Source: Pochonia chlamydosporia 170 (taxonomy: Eukaryota; Ascomycota; Sordariomycetes; Hypocreales; Clavicipitaceae). From it: a DNA stretch of 64,000 nucleotides. How positions within the stretch are numbered: the first letter of the stretch is position 1; every line of letters begins with the position of its first letter. The DNA lies in NCBI RefSeq assembly GCF_001653235.2, contig NC_035795.1, forward strand, positions 2,859,001-2,923,000, in the 5' to 3' direction. Position numbers and translations under genes: made by a program. Shown in pieces: positions 10,108 through 19,009 of this stretch. The notes below the pieces were generated by a model that was not told the origin of the DNA, searched no databases, and was given only the letters and a program-made list of their open reading frames with translations.

Positions 10108-11417
10108 TCATCTAGCTGACGTACCCTCAGTTCTGCATGCCTTTCTCCTGCTGGACCCAGGTCCTCCGAGTCTCGCCTTTATTGTCAGACTCCGGCAAGT
10201 CTCCAATATCAGCCATTTACACGCCCCCCAAGACATAAAAACATATATAACGGCGTTCCAAAAACCTTGTAGCTGCATCGTAGTCGAGGCCAGATACTGT
10301 AGCACGACGTTCATCTCCCCACGACGAGCAAAAGAGTACGTGCGGTTCGCGCTGCTAGGGATCCAGGTGACAGAAATCGCGGTGAAGAAGAGCAACGCAC
10401 ATTTGGTATACTGCCATATTGCGTTGTTAAGGACGTTATTGTTGTGGCGCGAAGGGGGTCTGGCGGAACCGGACACCTGAAGTGTTGTTGAATGCTCCAT
10501 TCTTTGCGTCGGTAGGGCTATATCTTGGCTCTGCGCTGCCCAAGGCCGGCCGGTCGACTCTATGGTGACGCTTACGTCTGACGTTTTGGTATAGTCGATG
10601 GCAAAGTCACTAGCGGCGAACAATCCTGAGCTCGAGTCCTTGACGCTGCGTAGCTGCTTGTGAATTCTGAAAATGGTTCCACCGCAGCGAAGATAGATGA
10701 CGAGAGTTGTTAAAATGATTACCCTACTCCCAAGACGGATAGATCAGCATGTAGTACATAAACATCAAGATACGTTAAGAAGGACGAGGCCGGGCTCACG
10801 AGCACATACCAGACAATTGCGTAAGACACGATACGCAAAGTATCCCAGCTAGGAGTCACCCAGCACCATAGTCCAACGCCTCCGTAGACCCGCTGGCCGG
10901 CGTTGTTCCTTGGGATTAAGTAGCAAAGAGCGTGGGCAAGTGGAACTCCGTAACATAGAAACAAATACATAATCTCCAGCTTTACAAGTCGTTTGACATC
11001 AAACCGGTGGTAAATTGTAAGGTACACGTTAACAGCCATAGCAAGCGTCCAGTACGCATCCCCGAATGCGAAACTTTACAAGACCTCTTCTTAGCTTTCT
11101 TCTGAAACTTGCAGGACATGGGGGGGAATTAGGGTATCAGGGTTAGGTTTAACCTACGTCTGTATGAATATAGCCTGCATCTGGCAACACGCACCGGTTG
11201 GCTCGGACACGAACGAATCTGCCATAATATAGCTGGAGCTGGCTATAAGATTACCAAATGAAGCGTAAAAGGCGAGCCGATTACGAGGTGTTCTGAAGGT
11301 GTTGCAGAAGCAGAAAGTCGCCATAATAAAGACGCAACCGACGGCAGAGAAAGTCGAACATAGCCGCTGTAGAAGGACTATGAGCGCGACCTGCTCTGTA
11401 GTAAGTTCCTTGGTCAT
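10108..11417 (-). CDS. cAMP-receptor-like G-protein-coupled receptor (fungal GprH/Crl type)
   Basis: Three exons join into a 379-aa seven-helix receptor: 11417-11158, 11073-10810 and 10723-10108. Intron 1 (84 nt, donor GTAGGT) restores QAIFIQT-FAFGDAYWTLAMAVN. Intron 2 (86 nt, donor GTATGT, acceptor GTAG) restores the fifth helix as VSYAIVW-VIILTTLVIYLR. TM1-TM4 lie in exons 1-2. The third intracellular loop carries the Ser/Thr-rich segment, and TM6-TM7 contain the family-typical YTKCALLFF, VTWIPSSANR and LQGFWNAVIYV. The receptor should couple a nutrient or stress signal to heterotrimeric G proteins at the plasma membrane; the ligand is unknown. A long plus-strand frame at 9899-10480 overlaps exon 3 and is a shadow. 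Confidence 0.85.
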
Positions 11418-11539
11418 TCTGCAGCTATTTGTGCTCCCTCAGAATCGTTTATCTTTACTGAAAGCCTGTTAATGCAGAATTATCGTCTTTGATAAGTTAA
11501 GAGTAGGATGTGGGTCGATCTCTACCAAGTGCTTGACTA

Positions 11540-11555
11540 CCCCCCCCCCCCCCCC
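11540..11555 (+). repeat. Poly-C tract (C16)
   Basis: Sixteen consecutive C residues about 120 nt upstream of the GPCR start codon; such G/C homopolymers are length-variable and error-prone in assemblies. Confidence 0.9.
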
Positions 11556-12904
11556 AGGTTACAAAAGTAACATTAAGTAGACATATTAAACAGGAAGTTC
11601 TTTCACTTTCTGCAAATGCATTCTTAATCTTGGTACAGATATAAATCCCATGTCCTTTCATTTACATAATTCCATGTTGGGTTTACGGCACATCTCATGC
11701 TCTCTGCATGCCGATTTTGTAATGCAACGGACAGGGATTGCCGGATCCGAAATGGGCACTTGACCATCGAAGTCCTATTTAGCCGATGGCCTGCCTTTGT
11801 GAAGGTTTACTACACCGAAAGACTCATGCTCGACACCATGACTTTTTACATGGCTCCGACATTGGGTTTGTGGCTGCTACTGCCAAGTCCGGGGAAATCA
11901 CAATGCAAAATGTGTACACCCAGTTGCCGAGCAGGAAACTTGACAGAGCTGAGAATAGGATAGCTATCACTTCATTAGCAATTGAGCCCGGTTTGGCCGG
12001 TTTTGGACTAACACATCATGGCCTCTCGATCCAAAGGTTCGCACACTCAACACTCGCTGCCAAGTATGCCCCAATTCCTGGTCCAGCAATTCAGGTATCG
12101 AGGTAGCGTCAGCTAGTTGTCTCCCCAGATTGTTTGCAGGTCTGGTGGCGGACAAGACCATCCATCTGCGCTATTACCTGAAAAAACGTCCCCTTCAATG
12201 TTTCGCAAGTCAAACCTCGGCGCATACCAAAGGCAATAAAACGCCACAGTCAAACTCCTGTGCCACAATGGGCAATCCGTTAGAGCATTTTGTGTGCGGA
12301 TCCGTGGCCAGAGAAGATAATATCGATCTCTTATTCGGATCCGAGACTTCAGCCGCATTATACTCCATCTCAAATGTATTCAACGTTTAGAAGCCGGTGA
12401 CCCTTTCAGTGAGTTGACACGGCAACTTCAAAGAGACTTTGATGAGATGCAAATAGAAAAAGAAGGAGGAGAAGAACCGCGGGAAACAAAGAGCGCAATC
12501 CGTTGTACCTGATGGGAGGACCGTATTGACTTCAGGGAGGTCTTGGATGCTCTCTGCCACCAGATTCTATGTGTCGTGACAGGTAATCGAAGCAATCGTG
12601 GGGGCGAATCAGTTTCTGCAAGCTACCAGACCTCTCCTACCCCGGATATTTGGCGAAGTTGGTTCCAATCACTGCGGGCTAACTGGGGCTGAAGGCCACG
12701 AAATGCGGGGGGATCTGTCAAAGCCGTGCATATGCACCCCAGCATCGTGTTTGAATTGCAGGTCTCCAATATGGGGACGCAGAGGTGCCGAACTGCTGCC
12801 AGACACTTTGTAGAAAACCAATACCTTGGTACCATTTTCATCAAAGGTGGTCTCAGTTAAAAGATTGTATCTTTGACGGTACTTTAGGCAGGACAATCCC
12901 CGTC

Positions 12905-12910
12905 TATAAA
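12905..12910 (+). promoter_or_regulatory. TATA box of the PHB-depolymerase-like gene
   Basis: TATAAA at 87-92 nt upstream of the ATG at 12997. Confidence 0.5.
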
Positions 12911-12996
12911 AGCTGGGTTATTTTCCATTGAAATTACCCCTATCCACAAACAAATAGCTTCACCTGAAAGCGAAAGTGCCTATTAACCCTTCAGAT

Positions 12997-14467
12997 ATGT
13001 TCTACTTTATCACCGCTGTTTGCTTTGTTACTCTGGGGGTGACGGGAACGTCAGCAGCCGCTCTTGGTCCCTATAATGTCAACCCCAATGCCATCTCCGT
13101 CTCAGGTCTCTCTAGTGGGGGCTTCATGGCGGCTCAGTTGGGAGTTGCCTACTCTGATATTTTTACCAAAGGCTTTGGGGTTTTCGCTGGAGGCCCGTAC
13201 GACTGTGCTCGTAATCAATATGTAAGTTGGACGCTCTCCCTATCGCAATAAGCTTTCCCCCCTGACGAAATAATCCGCTGAATAGTATACCTCTTGCATG
13301 TACAACGCCAACCCATCCATCTCCACTCCAATTTCGAACATGAAATCCTGGAGTGGAAGCCAGATTGCAAATGTGAACATTCTTCAACAGCGAAGGGTAT
13401 TCATGTGGGTTGGATCATCCGACACCACTGTTGGCCCAAACGTCATGAATCAGCTGCAATCGCAGCTGACCAACTTTGTTGATTCGGCAAATATCTCATA
13501 TGTCAAAACAAGCGGCGCTGCCCACACCTTCCCTACAGACTTCAGTGGCTCCGGAGACAATTCTTGCAGTTCTGCCTCCTCCCCTTATATCAGCAACTGC
13601 AACTATGATGGGGCCGGCGCAACTCTGCAATGGCTGCATGGGCCTCTGGCTGCTAAGAATACGGGAACCTTGTCTGGATCAATTGTTTCGTTTGACCAGA
13701 CCGGGAATTTCGGCGCGAGTGGCATGGACACTACGGGCTATTTGTATGTGCCTCAAAGCTGTCAGAGTGGTTCCACGGTTTGCTCGCTACACGTTGCCCT
13801 GCACGGATGCCTACAGTATTATGGTACAATCGGCTCCAAGTTCATCGAGAACACCGGTTATAACAAGTGGGCAGGTAAGCCTTGTCTTTCTTCGCTCATC
13901 GGTTCCCTGAAACCATCGTGTCCTACGCCTTAGTAACTTGTAAAACTTTACAGATACCAACAACATGATCATTTTGTTTCCCCAGGCGAAAGCGGATAGT
14001 ACATCACACACTGTCTGGAACGGTGGTTCGTTACCAAACCCTAACGGCTGCTGGGATTGGGTTGGGTGGTACGGAACCAACGCTGACCAGGTTGGGGGTA
14101 CGTTAGCAACTCCCTGCCGGTTGTTCACTGCGCTTGCTGCTTTCGAGGCAACGCTAATGTGCATTTTTCATTCTTAGGTGTGCAAATGGCTGCCATCGTC
14201 AGCCAAGTGAACAAGATCGCCAGCGGCTATGCAGGCGGAGGCGGTGGTGCTTCCTCAACCTCAACCACCCCTACTGCTGGTTCACAGACCACAACATCAG
14301 CAACCAAAACAACAGCTACTACTAATATATCCACGAGTACTGGCTCCCTCGCACCCTTGTACGGCCAATGTGGTGGTATAGGCTGGACTGGACCGACGGC
14401 TTGTGCGGCCGGAGTCTGCACGGCATATTCATCATACTACGCTCAATGTTTGCCCAAGCTCGGTTAG
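12997..14467 (+). CDS. Extracellular PHB-depolymerase-type esterase with C-terminal CBM1
   Basis: Four exons (12997-13221, 13286-13874, 13954-14097, 14178-14467) encode 415 aa. I chose the ATG at 12997 because it opens directly into a signal peptide (about 1-22). The catalytic domain (about 23-325) matches the circularly permuted fungal poly(3-hydroxybutyrate) depolymerase. S39 lies in the lipase box GLSSG very near the mature N-terminus, D121 in GSSDTTVGP and H155 in GAAHTFP, identical in numbering to the Ser39/Asp121/His155 triad known from the Talaromyces (Penicillium) funiculosus enzyme. A Gly/Ser/Thr linker (about 335-375) leads to a four-cysteine cellulose-binding CBM1 ([12 protein letters not shown] to YYAQCL). 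The protein may hydrolyse a polyester or an ester held on plant cell wall; the true substrate is unproven. Three introns of 64, 79 and 80 nt have consensus ends. Confidence 0.9.
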
Positions 14468-15341
14468 GAGGCGTCGCTTCTGTTCCAGAAACATTGACGT
14501 GTCACTGGGGAGAGGTAGAAGGACCATACTGTGATTGAGATAGATCTAGTACCCCTTGTCCTCCTTCTAGTAGTAGTAAATTATCCTGTCGAATATCTTC
14601 CGTTGAACACACAACAAATAATGCAACGCATGCCTGGAAGACCCTAAGTAAAATATGGGTGCCGATTAGACGAATTACTCGAAATAGACGAATTCCGGTT
14701 CTTTTCAGACCGTACTAGCTTCAATCTAGCCGTGCGCCGCCAGACAAATTCCTGAAAACAACAGCAACGCCCGTTCGGAAAGCAATTTGTCACTTACATA
14801 GCCGTCTTGTCCTCGTGCCCGAGCAGCACGCTATTTTCAACCTGTGAATCATCACGACTCCTCCGCGACATCGGACGGTACGATAGCCCTCATAATTCCA
14901 CATAAAATTTTACATGACCAATATCCCTGTTAAACCCTATTCCGCCGTCCATCCAGATTCTTGGCTGTGGTGCCAGCACTCTTGCCCGTCGAGCTTCCCC
15001 CCTGCGTGGCTCTATGAGCAGCGAATCAAATCATTCGCACAATCATAGAATTACAACACCATTTCAACGCTATGGGTAGTGCAAAACAGCAATTGGAGCA
15101 GCCTGGGCTCCTCGCGTTCCATAAAGGATAAGTTTTATCTAACATCCGGCCACTTGGTGGGACCCAAGATATTGAAGGTGGCTAGAAGTCATATCATGTG
15201 AAGGCAGTACTAACATAGCTTACTAAATTTACGAAAACATATAAAGTCTACGCGTGTTACGTTTGAAGAATTTTACTTTATATCCCCTCCTTCCCAACTC
15301 ATGTATTCTTCAGTCTATTCCGTTCTGTTTCCTGTATAAGA
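14468..15341. other. Gene-free spacer
   Basis: 3' flank of the CBM1 esterase and upstream region of the RPS23-like gene; nothing else recognised. Confidence 0.5.
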
Positions 15342-15830
15342 ATGACTCGAGGCCCGCGAGGCATCAATGCCGCCCGACGGCTGCGCCTGAATCAGAGGGA
15401 CCAGAGATGGGCCGACCTGAACTACAGGAAGCGCCAACTTGGAACTACATTCAGATCTTCGCCTTTCAGCGGTTCCTCTCATGCCAAGGGGATCGTGCTT
15501 GAGAAAGTTGGTGTTGAAGCAAAGCAACCCAACTCGGCGATCCGTAAATGTGTGAGAGTACAGCTTATCAAGAATGGCAAGAAAGTTACTGCCTTTGGTA
15601 CGTACATTATTGTGAGACCTTTGACATCTTGTGCTAATTTTTCTCGCAAAGTTCCGAATGATGGCTGCCTTAATTTCATTGACGAGAACGACGAAGTTCT
15701 TCTAGCAGGCTTCGGACGCAAGGGACGGGCTAAGGGAGATATCCCTGGTGTTCGTTTTAAGATTGTACAAGTCTCGGGTGTTAGCTTACTTGCTCTCTGG
15801 AAGGAAAAGAAGGAGAAGCCACGATCTTAG
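15342..15830 (+). CDS. rps23: 40S ribosomal protein S23 (uS12), divergent copy
   Basis: Two exons (15342-15597 and 15652-15830) give 144 aa, the normal length of eukaryotic uS12, which lines the decoding centre of the small subunit. The core is conserved: [37 protein letters not shown], then VPNDGCLNF and GFGRKG. The proline that is hydroxylated in other species (in KQPNSA) is present. The N-terminus ([18 protein letters not shown]) lacks the usual MGKGKPRG start, and several normally invariant positions differ ([16 protein letters not shown]). The 54-nt intron (GTACGT, branch GCTAAT, end AAAG) is a multiple of three without a stop, so unspliced RNA stays in frame. It sits alone in a gene-poor region, so I suspect a second, diverged copy. 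A missing short 5' exon cannot be excluded. Confidence 0.85.
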   Translation: MTRGPRGINAARRLRLNQRDQRWADLNYRKRQLGTTFRSSPFSGSSHAKGIVLEKVGVEAKQPNSAIRKCVRVQLIKNGKKVTAFGTYIIVRPLTSCANFSRKVPNDGCLNFIDENDEVLLAGFGRKGRAKGDIPGVRFKIVQVSGVSLLALWKEKKEKPRS

Positions 15831-16540
15831 GTAAATGGGGGCTTTATCCACAAGGCCCTAAGCCAGCGTGAGAGCATCAACATCGTGTCAATTTAGCAAC
15901 GAGGTTCCTTCCTACTAAGCAAAATGATATGACCTTGGTTCATCCACCCATCTTAATGCAAGTGCCGGCAGTATGTGTTAGGAAATAGTAGCGGCCTGGC
16001 ATGCAAGCACCCGTATCAGCTGGCACGCATGAGCTGTATGGACAGTGTCGCAAAGTATCAAATTAATCTGAATGCGGTTTCTACCTTACTACAGGCAGAA
16101 TCTAGGAGGCGCTGTTCCCCCACCGAATCAAGCGGAAACTGTTGCCGCTTTTGGCGGCTTCGACAGTGAGGGACCAACACATACCTCAGATACAGTGTAC
16201 ATTTAGCAAGGAACAAGATGGGCCATAAGCTACTCCAAACATATGAGCACGGTGCCGGGCCTTGCCTATTAAATTTGCGGAATAGTGCCACTCTCTACCA
16301 TTTAGGTGACGATCTGGGGGCTTTGGATGATCGTAACAGGCGATACAGTGTCTGTAGGAGATGAGGAGCTGCCGGATACCGTGGCCGTCATCCCCTATTG
16401 CCACCATTCGAAAGAAGTTGAAGCTAGGAATCATTTCCACTAGTCGCCCGAATAGCAGCCTTTAGGGGAAATGGAGCAGATGATCAAGACGGGCCACGCC
16501 GCTCATTGGAATTGGCTTGTGAACACACATCCAAGTCTCA

Positions 16541-16669
16541 TGCCTGGCCTAGCTCACCCAGCCGCGCGACACACACCTATATAGCTCACCCAGCTCAACC
16601 CAAGGTCGCGCAACGTCGCGCGATTCGCTAGAGCGGGAAAGCCAAATCCGCAAATTCCTCGGGGTCCCA
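16541..16669 (+). repeat. GC-rich dispersed repeat, copy A
   Basis: About 129 bp, matching 44239-44364 in reverse orientation. Shared blocks include GCTCACCCAGCCGCGCGACA, AAGGTCGCGC and GTCGCGCGATTCGCT. Most differences are C/T or G/A. Probably a piece of a larger interspersed element. Confidence 0.75.
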
Positions 16670-17123
16670 TACTTGAGCAAGTAGAGCGCGCCGTCCACAA
16701 TAGCATGGAAATCTGCCTTAGAAACATGAGTTACTCCAGTCTCGTCATTGCTAACAGTTCCGAAATAGAGCTGTCAAATAAAACACTTATATGTTAACAA
16801 TAAGATTGCTTGCATATATCAACCTACATATTTGTGTGATACTGCCATCTACATAGTCTGAACATCCATCTCCCTTCCCGAAGGTCGACGATGCAGCGAG
16901 TTCCGATGTGCAAGACTCCAAAAGTTTAAAGCGAATTCTCTTAGCACGCATACCTTGGCAAATAAAAGCACCACATCGTGCTCCTTTCAATAGTTGCGTT
17001 GAACAAGAAGGTAGCATAGAAGGATTGCATTGCGCATATGAGTCAGCGCTAATAGTGTGCTGACCTTAGTTACCACCTTAGGTGAGAGTTGTATAGCAAG
17101 TCATACACACAAGACTTAAAAAG

Positions 17124-17130
17124 TATAAAT
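17124..17130 (+). promoter_or_regulatory. TATA box of the bi-domain defensin-like gene
   Basis: TATAAAT 67 nt upstream of the ATG at 17197. Confidence 0.5.
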
Positions 17131-17196
17131 CAGACACAATCCGCCTTCTCAAAAGTTCACTTAAACTCTCAACTTCAAATCCTCAACATCGCCATA

Positions 17197-17660
17197 ATGC
17201 AACTGTTGTCCGTTCTCGCTCTCGCCGCCATCACTGGCACTGCCATGGCAACGCCTGTCGAAGTTGCTGCCCCGTAAGATAAAAAAGCCTGTTTCCACTA
17301 AATCACAATAATACCTTACTGACTCGTCATTACGTTCAGTCTTCCTAGCTGTATCAATGGCATGTTCTACGGCGAAGCTGCCTGCAAGCAGAATTGCAAA
17401 GGAGGCAAGTGCTCCATCGAGGACGGCCATCAGAACGATAAGGACTATATTTGTATCTGCAACGATACTTCTAAGCCAGGGTAAGTCCTCTATTGTTACA
17501 TATTAAGCGCCGTGAGTTTCATTTCGGCTAACGTGCTTCGCTTTCTTTATCTAGATGCGCCGACATGTTCAAGGGAAAAGCTGCCTGCCAGGCTAAGTGC
17601 AAGAGTGGTACTTGCACTCAGTTATTGCTTCCTTATGAATGCAAGTGCCCTAAGTCTTAA
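17197..17660 (+). CDS. Secreted two-domain cysteine-stabilised (defensin-like) protein
   Basis: Three exons (17197-17273, 17340-17480, 17555-17660) encode 107 aa. Exon 1 is almost exactly the signal peptide plus a short propeptide; exon 2 is the first cysteine domain and exon 3 the second. Each domain has six cysteines with the same spacing: C-x10-C-x3-C-x4-C-x(n)-C-x1-C, where n is 15 in the first domain and 8 in the second. The CxxxC plus CxC pattern is the hallmark of the CS-alpha-beta defensin fold. Both introns (66 and 74 nt) are phase 2, so exon 2 is symmetrical. The domains share the motif KAAC/EAAC-x3-C-K-x-G. Bi-domain fungal defensin-like peptides are known, so an antimicrobial or effector role is plausible, but activity is inferred. 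I chose the ATG at 17197 for its signal peptide. Confidence 0.85.
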
Positions 17661-18304
17661 ATGGCAGCATAATTCTCAGGACTTTAGTTATTCAATAAAA
17701 AGAACACGTTTATCTGTGCTCCAATTCTCTCCCATTGATTCCGCTTCAATCTTGCCAAACTCAACAGACCATGCAGTATGATAGAAAATGACCACTAGAT
17801 ATTTGCCCTGGTAAAAAGGAACCCTCCGAGAATACAGATCGTCGATCCGAAACAAATCCGTTGACCAGTGGTTTATAGTTTTCGAAAATGGCCGCACAGG
17901 GGCAACACGGAGAAGTAACATATGGATTTTGACCGATGGTTTGCGTGCGAGCTTTAAAGTAGTCAAGGCTGGGGAAAACCAAGTCATATAGCAAGCGCTG
18001 TATACGCTGTCTTTACAAACGAATATCTGGGCACATTTTTGTATAAAAGAATGGTGAATAATAACGTGTCTTGAGACTCTCAATCAGCGGGAAACTTAAG
18101 TCACGCAACAGTCAGACGACGCTTCCTAGATGCTACGCAGTTCGTGAGATATCTGATGTACTAACAAATTATCCAGTGTCTTAAGATATCTCTAAGCGGT
18201 CTTTCTCAAACAGATCTATATTGAACGTGACTGCCACCAGATAGCTAGTTCTCCATACAGCCACGCTCAATCGCCGCTCCAATCTCACCAGATCTTTCAA
18301 TCCC
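17661..18304. other. Gene-free spacer, convergent 3' flanks
   Basis: Nothing supported beyond the 3' flanks of the two neighbouring secreted-protein genes. Confidence 0.5.
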
Positions 18305-19009
18305 TCAAAACAGCCCAAGCAAGTCCTTATTGGTCTTGCACTCATCATCGCACTTCTGAATCGGCGCCTGTCCATCCCTACCACTATCCTGCAAAGCCGG
18401 TCCAATAGCCTTAGCCAAAGCCGTGACTTCGGCATTCCCCAACGCAATCAGCGCACTCTGAATCTTTCCCAGCGTGGCCGCATCAGGGCCCTTCTTCGTA
18501 CGCGACAAGACATCCAAACTGGCGGGCGTCTTCGTAAACTCCGTGGCAGTAGAGTATGAAATGCGATACCCATCGCCGCGGCAGTCATATCCCCAGGCAA
18601 GAATCTCCAAAGTGTCATTCGCCTGCTCTAGGATGCCTGTTCCCTGGTAGTGGTATACTCCGGGGATAACCGTGGGTGTGTCTTCGCCATAGGACGTGAA
18701 GACGGTTTCGTTGTTGACGATTTGGAAGCTCGACAGGTCGGTTCGCTTGCCGGTGGGCTGGGAAGGGTCCACGGGCAGGGTACTGTACTGCAAATTTCGC
18801 TGGAATGCGTTTGCCGATGACGAGTTTGTCTGGTACCAGTAGCCAAAGTCCCAGCCTACGGGGGTGCTCTTCCAGGAAGATCCTGTATTGGGGTTGGATA
18901 AGGTTGGCGGTAGTCGCACGGATACGGGAGTGCCGACACACGAAGTTGCTGTAGCTTGGCTGGTCAAACCAAGAAGTAGGAGGACTTCCAGAACTTGCTT
19001 AGAGTACAT
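18305..19009 (-). CDS. Unrecognised secreted protein
   Basis: The intronless 234-aa frame begins with a clear signal peptide (1-21, hydrophobic LLLLGLTSQATA). The mature part is rich in Ser/Thr and aromatic residues, has N-glycosylation sequons (NSS, NET, NDT) and cysteines at C24, in GYDCRGDGY, and in a C-terminal CDDEC cluster. The middle resembles a beta-rich domain; the last 60 residues are helical. I do not recognise the family and assign no function. The signal peptide and even composition across the frame make a real gene likely. Confidence 0.75.
   Translation of the reverse strand: MYSKQVLEVLLLLGLTSQATATSCVGTPVSVRLPPTLSNPNTGSSWKSTPVGWDFGYWYQTNSSSANAFQRNLQYSTLPVDPSQPTGKRTDLSSFQIVNNETVFTSYGEDTPTVIPGVYHYQGTGILEQANDTLEILAWGYDCRGDGYRISYSTATEFTKTPASLDVLSRTKKGPDAATLGKIQSALIALGNAEVTALAKAIGPALQDSGRDGQAPIQKCDDECKTNKDLLGLF

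Larger units (their letters stand above)
11418..12996. other. Spacer: divergent promoters of GPCR and PHB-depolymerase-like gene
   Basis: This holds the upstream regions of two divergent genes. It contains a C16 tract and a TATA element but no recognised gene. Confidence 0.5.
15831..17196. other. Spacer with repeat copy and a possible decayed small secreted gene
   Basis: On the minus strand at 16990-16960 a short frame reads RCGAFICQG followed by a GTATGC donor, resembling the CGAFVAQ piece at 51 kb. A further minus-strand frame at about 16560-16770 (LYFGTVSNDETGV and on) runs into the GC-rich repeat. No intact gene can be assembled. Confidence 0.35.

Noticed and set aside
9899..10480. 193-codon plus-strand frame
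   Set aside because: It lies antisense to exon 3 of the GPCR, whose helices and splice sites are convincing; the plus frame has no motif.
11540..11555. Poly-C and poly-T tracts as regulatory or origin signals
   Set aside because: Simple homopolymers; no further structure. Assembly slippage is as likely.
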